From: Acidobacteriota bacterium
GTDB taxonomy: Bacteria; Acidobacteriota; UBA6911; RPQK01; JADFOI01
Assembly: GCA_027295745.1 (NCBI GenBank)
Contig: JAPUKI010000373.1
Span: forward strand, 1-5,809
Length of the DNA stretch: 5,809 bases
Direction of reading: 5' to 3'
Positions 1 through 4,941 of the stretch are shown here, piece after piece. The notes under the pieces were generated by a model. That model had not been told where the DNA came from. It saw only the letters and a program-made list of their open reading frames with translations, and made no database searches. The position numbers were made by a program, and so were the translations under genes. How positions within the stretch are numbered: the stretch's first letter is position 1; every line of letters begins with the position of its first letter.

Positions 1-1045
1 TGGAGTCCAGTTGTTGGGAGGGTGAGAGAGCTAAAACCATGCGGGCCACGGGTCGGGTTGCGGTAGGACTGAGAGTCCACAGGCCGAGACCCATCAGCGC
101 TGCCGTCACCAGGGCCGTGAGCACAAATGGAATCGACCGGCGCCAGGTGGATCGGGCTCTGGGTGTTCCGACTGGCTGCAGGCCGGCCTCCCAGGGCTCA
201 TTCAGTGCCAGTCCGATCTCAATACGGACGTCAGCGATGGCATGCAGGCGATCATGAGGGTCCTTGCTGAGACATCGTCGCAGCAGATTTGGAACTCTCC
301 AGGGTATGTTCTCTGGCAATTCCTCCCACTCTGGCTCGCTTTTTAAAACAGAGGCCAGGGTTTCGGTAATAGTCTCTCCCTCAAAGACTCGTTTACCTGT
401 CAGCAATTCAAACAGAACGACCCCAAATGCCCAGATGTCCGCCCTCTGATCCACCAGCTTTCCGCGGGCTTGTTCAGGGGACATGTAACCCGCCGTTCCC
501 AGAATCACACCCGCCCTTGTCATTTCCTCCGTGAGAGTGGGCGACTGGGAGATGTCGGTTACAGGAGACTCGGCCTCGAAGGCTTTGGCCAGACCGAAAT
601 CCAGAATCTTGACCTTGCCTTCAGGTGTGATCTTCACGTTGGCAGGCTTCAGGTCGCGGTGGATGACGCCTTTTTGGTGGGCGGCTTCCACACCCTCGGC
701 TATCTGACGGCAGATTTCCAGGGCTTCTTTGACCGGAACTGGACCTTTGGCAACACGCTCGGCCAGGGTTTCGCCCTCCACCAACTCGAGGACAAGAAAA
801 TGAATCTAATCCGAGTGCTCGAAACTGTGGATGGCTGCTATGTTGGGGTGATTGAGTGAAGCCAGAAGCTTCGCTTCCCGTTCAAAGCGAGCTAATCGTT
901 GAGGGTCTTGGGTGAACTGTGCAGGCAGCACCTTGATGGCCACCTCACGGCTCAGGTTGGTGTCCTCGGCCCGATACACCTCACCCATGCCTCCCTGGCC
1001 GATCTTTTCCAGGACCTTGAAATGGCTGATGGTTTGGCCGACCAC
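1..1045 (-). pseudogene. Membrane-anchored PknB-type Ser/Thr protein kinase, interrupted by an in-frame TAG; 3' end beyond the window
   Basis: Eukaryotic-type kinase that would phosphorylate Ser/Thr on unknown cytoplasmic partners. The frame begins at GTG 1045, with a GGAGGGAGAG ribosome site 7 bases upstream (1053-1062). Visible kinase elements are the glycine loop GQGGMGEVY (16-24), VAIK lysine K38, helix-C glutamate E57, HRDLKPAN (129-136, catalytic D131), DFG (149-151), the GTAGYMSPEQ activation segment (183-192) and DxWxFG (203-208). One membrane helix follows at about 305-325, after an arginine-rich stretch. Residues beyond it, from about 326, would be extracytoplasmic, and the frame stays open to position 2. 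The oddity is a TAG at codon 80 (806-808), between the N-lobe and hinge segment FLVLELVEG, in the same frame on both sides. All catalytic residues on both sides are intact, so the lesion is recent, a sequencing error, or read through. Family assignment is near certain; functional status is not. Confidence 0.9.
806..808 (-). other. In-frame amber (TAG) codon inside the kinase gene
   Basis: The plus-strand triplet cta reads TAG in the kinase frame. The codons before it give HSFEHSD and those after it give IHFLVLELVEGE, which is the normal continuation of this kinase family without any frame change. The stop falls where many relatives have the glycine of a D-G-x-x-F-L-V turn (recalled, not searched). 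GGN cannot become TAG by one change, so the previous codon was probably something else, such as GAG, CAG, AAG or TGG. SurE and pilZ in this window also end in TAG, which argues against genome-wide reassignment of TAG. Confidence 0.9.
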
Positions 1046-1086
1046 TAGTTGTCTCTCCCTCCAATCGGATGCTATTTAGGTTCTAG

Positions 1087-1115
1087 ATGTTAAGCCTTAA
1101 GGGGTCTGAAGGCAA
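1087..1115 (-). promoter_or_regulatory. Candidate sigma-70-like promoter for the kinase gene
   Basis: Read on the minus strand, TTGCCT (1110-1115) is followed after 17 bases by TAACAT (1087-1092). Each box matches the consensus at 4 of 6 bases. It lies about 40 bases upstream of the GTG start and just downstream of the REP-like element, so it would give the kinase its own transcript separate from SurE. The match is weak, and promoter preferences in this phylum may differ. Confidence 0.25.
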
Positions 1116-1139
1116 CGGAAATTGAACATATGGGGAATG

Positions 1140-1240
1140 CCCGCAGGCTAAACGGGCGCGCCCGAAGCCTACGGCTCCGACGGAACTGTGGAGGCTCAAA
1201 CAGAGCCGTGGGCTTCGGGCGATCCCGTTTAGCCCACGGG
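1140..1240. repeat. Pair of REP-like hairpin units in inverted orientation
   Basis: Two 38-base arms, 1140-1177 and 1203-1240, are reverse complements at 33 of 38 positions, separated by 25 bases. Each arm also folds on itself. The right unit has a perfect 9-bp outer stem (CCGTGGGCT with AGCCCACGG) and an inner CGGG/CCCG stem. The left unit has the same outer stem with one mismatch and an inner 12-bp palindrome, CGGGCGCGCCCG. One difference between the units is compensatory: an A-T pair in the left stem is a G-C pair in the right. This architecture resembles REP/BIME elements. It lies between SurE and the kinase and could also act as a transcript-end hairpin, although no T-tract follows on either strand. 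Confidence 0.75.
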
Positions 1241-1245
1241 CCAGC

Positions 1246-1273
1246 GGTCTGTGGTCTGTGGTCTGTGGTCTAT
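1246..1273. repeat. 7-bp tandem repeat, four units of GGTCTGT
   Basis: Three exact copies of GGTCTGT (1246-1252, 1253-1259, 1260-1266) are followed by a fourth with one change, GGTCTAT (1267-1273). The array begins six bases after the inverted REP-like pair and ends 20 bases before the SurE stop codon. Such arrays change copy number by slippage. No coding function is visible. Confidence 0.85.
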
Positions 1274-1293
1274 TGTCCCCGGTTCCTCTTTTC

Positions 1294-2127
1294 CTAATCT
1301 CTGACGCCTCTCAGTTGCCAGCTTTTGAGGAGGGGTATCACGCTGCTGTCGGTGGTGTCCAATTGCATAGGAGTGATGGCAATATAACCCTCCAGCAGGG
1401 CCCACAAGTCGGTCTCTGGTTCGCCACCAGCTGCTGGCTGGTAACTCTGCCAGAAATAGCCCTGCCCGTTGGGCATCTCTCCCTTCACGTAAAGAGAACG
1501 GGAAACCTCCAGGCTGAGGGATACGATTCTCCCTCCCTTGACTTCGTCTTCCGGCAGCGCCGGGTAATTGACATTGAGGAAGGTTTTGGGTGGAAGCTTC
1601 TCTTTCAAGTACCTTTCCACCAGGTGGGCTGTGAATTCCGCCGCCGCCTCAAAGTCCATGTGGGAGCCGGCCTGAACGGAAACGGCGATAGAGGGAATTC
1701 CCTGAAAGGCAGCCTCACGGGCTGCCGCCACGGTGCCGGAGTAATAACTCACCAGGCCCAGATTGTCACCATGGTTGCTGCCCGAAACCACAATATCCGG
1801 CCTGTCCGACAACAGACTTTCCAGTGCCAGGCTCACGCAAGTGGCTGGCCGGGCAGTGATGGAGTGCCAAACAGAACCTCCCTCATCCGTCCGGGTGGTC
1901 ACAAAAATCGGATTGCGTCCCGAGGTCAAACCATGGCTGCTCAGGCTTTGGGTCGTGGCCGGAGCTGCCACCGTCACTGTGCCCACTCGACTGAGGGCTT
2001 GGTGCATGGCCAATAACCCGGGAGCGTCAATCCCATCGTCATTGGTGAGAAGAATGTGGGGCAGGTTTTGAGACAGACCGTGGAGAGAGAAGGACAGTGC
2101 TATGAAGACAAGAAGCAGTTTTCTCAT
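1294..2127 (-). CDS. Exported SurE-family phosphatase (5'/3'-nucleotidase-like)
   Basis: SurE proteins are divalent-metal-dependent phosphatases acting on nucleoside monophosphates and some polyphosphates. This 277-residue protein has the diagnostic LLTNDDGIDAPG (26-37; ligands D30, D31), QSLSSHG (S61), SGSNHGDNLG (115-124; N118) and YYSGTVAAAREA (128-139), so the metal site looks complete. Residues 1-20 form a signal peptide (basic start MRK, hydrophobic LLLVFIALSF, small residues near 17-19). This is unusual, because typical SurE is cytoplasmic and starts directly at the metal-binding strand. I chose ATG 2127 because GGGAGG lies 7 bases upstream and the signal peptide then begins properly. 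The frame extends to an ATG at 2223, but that would add 32 Arg/Ser/Pro-rich residues and overlap the peptidase gene. It lies 71 bases downstream of the peptidase stop, probably in one operon. It ends in TAG. The family call is firm; substrate and final location are inferred. Confidence 0.93.
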   Translation of the reverse strand: MRKLLLVFIALSFSLHGLSQNLPHILLTNDDGIDAPGLLAMHQALSRVGTVTVAAPATTQSLSSHGLTSGRNPIFVTTRTDEGGSVWHSITARPATCVSLALESLLSDRPDIVVSGSNHGDNLGLVSYYSGTVAAAREAAFQGIPSIAVSVQAGSHMDFEAAAEFTAHLVERYLKEKLPPKTFLNVNYPALPEDEVKGGRIVSLSLEVSRSLYVKGEMPNGQGYFWQSYQPAAGGEPETDLWALLEGYIAITPMQLDTTDSSVIPLLKSWQLRGVRD

Positions 2128-2134
2128 TTGATCG

Positions 2135-2140
2135 CCTCCC
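2135..2140 (-). promoter_or_regulatory. Ribosome binding site deciding the SurE start
   Basis: Minus-strand GGGAGG ends 7 bases before ATG 2127. The peptidase, kinase and pilZ starts have purine-rich sites at 6-7 bases, so spacing is consistent across the window. The upstream in-frame ATG at 2223 lies inside the peptidase gene. Confidence 0.8.
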
Positions 2141-2175
2141 ATGGGAAAGGGTCTGCTGCGCGGCCGGGATCTACT

Positions 2176-2201
2176 TGAGTCTCGCTTCTGTGTGCGACTC
2201 A
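2176..2201 (-). other. Small hairpin overlapping the peptidase stop codon
   Basis: On the minus strand TGAGTC, whose first three bases are the peptidase TGA stop, pairs with GACTCA at the far end (plus positions 2196-2201 and 2176-2181). A further GC/GC pair follows inside beyond a 2-base bulge. No T-tract follows, so it is unlikely to be a terminator. It might affect mRNA processing or coupling to SurE. Confidence 0.3.
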
Positions 2202-3629
2202 CCGAAGGTGTTTGTCCATCCACTCTCCGTAAACCTCTTCATGTTCCTTGGCGATCCAGCTCCCCGGATCCGCCACGTAATCTCTTTGATAGTCCCCTTC
2301 GACATTGATCCCGGGTATGGCCGGGATCCAGGCTTCTTTGAGCACCTCATCGGGATCTCCGTACTTGGCGGCCAGTTTTCTGATTTCCGGGTCATCCAGG
2401 GCCGTTAAATGGCCCTTGTCGATGAGCTTGATGGTCTCACCATCCTCGGTCTCCATCTCAAAGGTGCTGAAGTAGGTGTGAACATGGAAATGGCCGTCGG
2501 GCATGTTGTTGTCTATTGCCCACTGCCCTCCTCCTTGAGTGCCGATCCCCCAATGAATGATCCCGCTTCTTGCTCTTTCCCAGCTTAAGATTCGGCTGGG
2601 TTGAATCATGACATTGGCGGGTCGTGCAGACTTGGGATTGGTTCCGACAGCCACTTCATACAGCCAGCCCATTCCCGGGCCGGGCATGCCCGGCCACTGG
2701 ACATCTTTATATTTGTCCAGGACGGACTTCCAGTTTTCCCCATAGCTGCCGCCGGCTTCAATTCGGGTTATGTTGTTCCCGCTAATGTAAACTTTGATTT
2801 GAGGGAAAAATCCCGTGTGGTTGGAGGATCCGGCAATCACCCCTTCGGCATCCAGAATACTTTTGGTGTCAAAGGGAGGATAAGCCCCGATATGACCTCT
2901 GCTCCGAATCTGCTCCGGATGCTCACCACGATCTTCTCTTCTCACCGTCCAGGTAATATCGGTCCCCTCCGGATCGGTGACTCTGACCTTTCTGGCCTTC
3001 AGCAGTGTGTCCCAAGTCTTTCGGTCTATGGCTTCAACGATTTCGGCAGGATACTCGGCCGTACCCGAAATGAACTCGTCCAGTGTCTGCCATGGGATTT
3101 TTTCCCATCGGAATCCTGCATGTTCCGGATTACCTCCACCGGTTCCGTGGATCACAACCTGATATTCAGCCACTCCCCTGACCAGGTCAGCAATGAAAGT
3201 CTTGGAGCGCATGGCGTTGTCTCTAAGAAAAAGGAAATAATCCAACTCCTTGGTCGCTTCCCCGGGTTTCATCTCTGGGAAAAAACTGAGATAGTCTAAA
3301 AAGAGCACATCCACTTTCCCCCCGGCTTCTCGGATCGCCATCTCCAGGGCTGCCACAACGCTACGATCAAAGGAACTGTCGGGGGCCAGCAGAACTCTTT
3401 GGCCAGGTTGGATGCCCCAACCCACAGCAAATCCTGACCCCTCCCTCGAGGGTCGGTTCACGATGGTTCGGGCAATGTCCAGCAGGTCCTCCGCGCCGTC
3501 AACATCCCTCAGTTTGGGATAGGCGGGCGGGGGATAATCAAAGGTCTGCTGTGCCATCAGTGGAGCACTCAAAGCCACAACGGTCCACACCAGTAGTAAG
3601 CCACTTCCGGTCAAGTGTTTTGTTGCCAT
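2199..3629 (-). CDS. Exported aminopeptidase-T-like (M29-like) metallopeptidase homologue
   Basis: This 476-residue protein starts at ATG 3629, with AAAGGAGG 7 bases upstream (3637-3644). Residues 1-26 are a signal peptide: MATKH, hydrophobic LLLVWTVVAL, and a likely cut after PLMA before QQ. The mature part begins like M29 peptidases, with A-x-x-I-V-N, a G-I-Q-P-G-Q-R-V-L-L strand (72-81) and an E-A-G-G-K-V-D-V turn (101-108). The C-terminal half has the E-V-A-V-G-T-N-P segment (325-332), E351, IIHWGIG (357-363) and GHFHVHTYF (379-387), matching in order the Glu, Glu, His and His-containing metal segments of M29 enzymes. The last motif reads H-x-H (382/384), where I recall H-x-D in M29. The family's cytosolic members remove N-terminal residues from peptides; export here suggests periplasmic or extracellular peptide trimming. 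It is the first gene of a probable operon with SurE. Homology is by eye, so a divergent or non-peptidase member is possible. Confidence 0.7.
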   Translation of the reverse strand: MATKHLTGSGLLLVWTVVALSAPLMAQQTFDYPPPAYPKLRDVDGAEDLLDIARTIVNRPSREGSGFAVGWGIQPGQRVLLAPDSSFDRSVVAALEMAIREAGGKVDVLFLDYLSFFPEMKPGEATKELDYFLFLRDNAMRSKTFIADLVRGVAEYQVVIHGTGGGNPEHAGFRWEKIPWQTLDEFISGTAEYPAEIVEAIDRKTWDTLLKARKVRVTDPEGTDITWTVRREDRGEHPEQIRSRGHIGAYPPFDTKSILDAEGVIAGSSNHTGFFPQIKVYISGNNITRIEAGGSYGENWKSVLDKYKDVQWPGMPGPGMGWLYEVAVGTNPKSARPANVMIQPSRILSWERARSGIIHWGIGTQGGGQWAIDNNMPDGHFHVHTYFSTFEMETEDGETIKLIDKGHLTALDDPEIRKLAAKYGDPDEVLKEAWIPAIPGINVEGDYQRDYVADPGSWIAKEHEEVYGEWMDKHLR

Positions 3630-3745
3630 GTCGTTGCCTCCTTTGCTCTTTCTCTCTTCTTAAGTCGAGTCTCCCACGGGTCCGCTGGTCCAGGGCTTGG
3701 CCTGCTCGAAGGCCTGATCATTCACTAAATATAGATATGACAAAA

Positions 3746-3775
3746 ATTATAGTCGCTTAGATCGATTAAGGAAAA
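3746..3775 (-). promoter_or_regulatory. Candidate promoter for the peptidase-SurE operon
   Basis: A consensus TATAAT reads on the minus strand at 3746-3751, about 117 bases upstream of the peptidase ATG. The -35 region at 17-18 bases spacing (3769-3775, TTTCCT/TTTTCC) is a poor match. The 30-bp palindrome begins only about 5 bases upstream of that region, the position expected for an activator site. A good -10 with a poor -35 fits an activated promoter, but this is inference. Confidence 0.4.
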
Positions 3776-3780
3776 CTATT

Positions 3781-3810
3781 CTAGCCGGGATTATGCATAA
3801 TCCCGGCTAG
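3781..3810 (-). terminator. Perfect 30-bp palindrome: possible pilZ terminator or operator
   Basis: Positions 3781-3795 are the exact reverse complement of 3796-3810, with half-site CTAGCCGGGATTATG and no mismatch. As RNA it would form a 13-bp stem with a TGCA loop. On the minus strand the next bases are AATAGTTTTCC, a weak T-rich tail, so it could end pilZ transcription about 103 bases after the stop codon. It also abuts the peptidase promoter region, so a protein-binding role is equally possible. No T-tract follows on the plus strand. Confidence 0.5.
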
Positions 3811-3860
3811 TGTCTTATGGGGTGAATGGGGGGTAAATGTTGAGGGGGACGAGGTCGGTG

Positions 3861-3891
3861 GGGTAAGCCTGCTCCAGGAGTGGGCTTACCC
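3861..3891 (-). other. Hairpin in the pilZ 3' untranslated region
   Basis: GGGTAAGCC (3861-3869) pairs perfectly with GGCTTACCC (3883-3891). The 13-base centre can add a CTC/GAG pairing around CAG, flanked by symmetric TG/TG mismatches. It begins about 21 bases after the pilZ stop on the minus strand. The downstream minus-strand sequence is C-rich rather than T-rich, so a factor-dependent terminator or a 3'-end stabiliser fits better than an intrinsic terminator. Confidence 0.5.
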
Positions 3892-3912
3892 TCAAATGCC
3901 TCTTTGATTCAC

Positions 3913-4620
3913 CTAGGCGGAAGCCAAAGACTGCAGGAGTTGGCGTTGGTCCTGGGTGTCGCACTGAAGGAACTCCAAAGCTACTGAGTTGAGCTTTTCT
4001 CCTTCACGCTCGACCTGTGTTGAGCGCAGGATCGACCCCACGGCATCTATTTCACAGGAAGGTTTGAAATGGACCTTCAGCGCCACTTTATCTCTCACCT
4101 TCAAGGGAAGGTTGGTTTCAAATTCCAATCCCCCCACACCGATATTCTGGGTCTTGAAGTTGACAAAGTGCTCACCGACCAGTTGGGAGACGGCAGCATC
4201 GATCACGGTGAGAAACAAGGGAATTCGTGCGCGAACTCGATAAGATTTCCTGCCCTGTGCTGTTACTCCTTCACTCCTGACCCACAATGCCTCCTGCTGA
4301 CCAGGCGTACCGATGATTTTGACAACCTTGGCATCCCAGAAGAAGGCAACCGGCCCCTCATCCCAGTACTGGATTCGTACTCGTTCTCCTTCTCGGAAAG
4401 GGAGTTGCGAGGCAGGTTTGGCAAGCTCCAGGCAGATTTCCTCCGAGGAGCTATGGGTAACGGTGGCCGCCACCTCTCCTTTTGATTCTGTATGGATGGA
4501 TAGCACCAACCCTGTCTTGAAGAACAGGTTTGGGTAATGACCGGAGACTTTGTTTGGTTCTTGTCTGACTTGCGATGTTTGGTAGGGCACTTGTTGCGCC
4601 CGATGCTTTCTTAGGTTCAT
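3913..4620 (-). CDS. YcgR-like PilZ-domain protein (candidate c-di-GMP receptor)
   Basis: PilZ domains bind cyclic di-GMP and change motility, polysaccharide output or adhesion through a partner. This 235-residue protein has no signal peptide or membrane helix. Residues about 32-118 resemble the YcgR-type N-terminal beta domain (GLVLSIHTESKGEVAATV, then a FREGERVRIQYWD strand pair). Residues about 122-232 resemble PilZ, opening with the RxxxR motif R124-K-S-Y-R128 and carrying N159-I-G-V-G-G164 at the (D/N)xSxxG site. The usual serine is glycine here, which may weaken ligand binding. ATG 4620 has GGGAGGGA 6 bases upstream (4627-4634). The gene ends in TAG, and two hairpin-forming elements follow it. 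It diverges from the DUF5916 gene and is separated from the peptidase gene by 283 bases, so it is probably transcribed alone. Its output target is unknown. Confidence 0.85.
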   Translation of the reverse strand: MNLRKHRAQQVPYQTSQVRQEPNKVSGHYPNLFFKTGLVLSIHTESKGEVAATVTHSSSEEICLELAKPASQLPFREGERVRIQYWDEGPVAFFWDAKVVKIIGTPGQQEALWVRSEGVTAQGRKSYRVRARIPLFLTVIDAAVSQLVGEHFVNFKTQNIGVGGLEFETNLPLKVRDKVALKVHFKPSCEIDAVGSILRSTQVEREGEKLNSVALEFLQCDTQDQRQLLQSLASA

Positions 4621-4700
4621 GACTTGTCCCTCCCACTGGTCTTTTAAAGCAGGAATGGGGCCAATTCCTCAAGAATCAGCTAACTCAATGAAATATTGTA

Positions 4701-4724
4701 AGTTATGGGATTCGAGTCATAACT
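4701..4724. repeat. Inverted repeat AGTTATG-N10-CATAACT
   Basis: Two perfect 7-bp arms (4701-4707 and 4718-4724) are separated by 10 bases, so their centres are about 17 bases apart. It sits directly upstream, in the pilZ direction, of the candidate TACAAT at 4695-4700, which is compatible with a dimeric regulator site over the pilZ -35 region. Confidence 0.45.
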
Positions 4725-4739
4725 CCTGAGAATGAGTTT

Positions 4740-4754
4740 TGACAAAATTTGTCA
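4740..4754. repeat. Near-gapless inverted repeat TGACAAA-A-TTTGTCA
   Basis: Perfect 7-bp arms flank one central A. The left arm overlaps a plus-strand TTGACA (4739-4744). A bound protein would cover this possible -35 box and could affect both divergent genes. Confidence 0.5.
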
Positions 4755-4791
4755 CCTTAGCTAACCCTTACAGTGATGATCTTTCCTGCCC

Positions 4792-4816
4792 TGGACACAG
4801 CAGCAGGAGGTGTCCA
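4792..4816. repeat. Inverted repeat TGGACAC-N11-GTGTCCA
   Basis: Perfect 7-bp arms (4792-4798 and 4810-4816) surround 11 bases rich in AGC/AGG. It could be a regulator site for the DUF5916 promoter or, if transcription starts upstream of it, a leader hairpin. No T-tract follows on the plus strand. Confidence 0.4.
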
Positions 4817-4860
4817 AAGTTGGCCCCGCTCAGCCCAGAACTGCCCCGTTTTCAAAGGTA

Positions 4861-4889
4861 TTGCCAGGAGCATAATGGTTCTATAGGAT
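4861..4889 (+). promoter_or_regulatory. Candidate promoter of the DUF5916 gene
   Basis: TTGCCA (4861-4866; 5 of 6 to consensus) and TAGGAT (4884-4889; 4 of 6) are spaced by 17 bases. A start near 4896 would leave a leader of about 45 bases before ATG 4942. The spacing is ideal, but both boxes are inexact. Confidence 0.4.
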
Positions 4890-4941
4890 AGAGAGAACGG
4901 AACCATTTGTAGTCATGATCACCCCGGGGGTGTGGGGCGCC

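Larger units (their letters stand above)
4621..4941. promoter_or_regulatory. Divergent control region between pilZ and the DUF5916 gene
   Basis: This 321-base gap holds no convincing gene. The 4680-4755 part is visibly AT-richer than its flanks. It contains three short inverted repeats, listed separately. A TACAAT (minus strand, 4695-4700) is a possible -10 for pilZ without a good -35. A plus-strand TTGACA at 4739-4744 has only a poor TAACCC at 17 bases. The best plus-strand pair is TTGCCA (4861-4866) with TAGGAT (4884-4889). Confidence 0.5.

Noticed and set aside
795..815. A frameshift in the kinase gene
   Set aside because: Codon-by-codon reading shows that the frame is identical before and after the stop, so this is a nonsense codon and not an indel.
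470..859. Plus-strand open frame of 129 codons across the kinase gene
   Set aside because: It is the antisense shadow of the kinase. The minus-strand frame encodes all kinase motifs, while this one has no recognisable domain.
806..1045. A standalone 79-residue N-terminal kinase fragment as a complete small gene
   Set aside because: The same frame continues directly after the TAG with the remaining kinase motifs, so this is the first part of one interrupted gene.
1140..1273. CRISPR array or insertion-sequence ends
   Set aside because: There are no regularly spaced direct repeats with unique spacers, and the 25 bases between the inverted arms cannot encode a transposase.
1258..2016. Plus-strand open frame of 252 codons antisense to SurE
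   Set aside because: The opposite strand encodes a complete SurE with its metal ligands. This frame starts inside the heptamer repeat, has no clear ribosome site, and its translation looks like an antisense shadow.
2601..3299. Plus-strand open frame of 232 codons antisense to the peptidase gene
   Set aside because: It lies wholly within the well-supported minus-strand peptidase gene and shows no domain or initiation signal.
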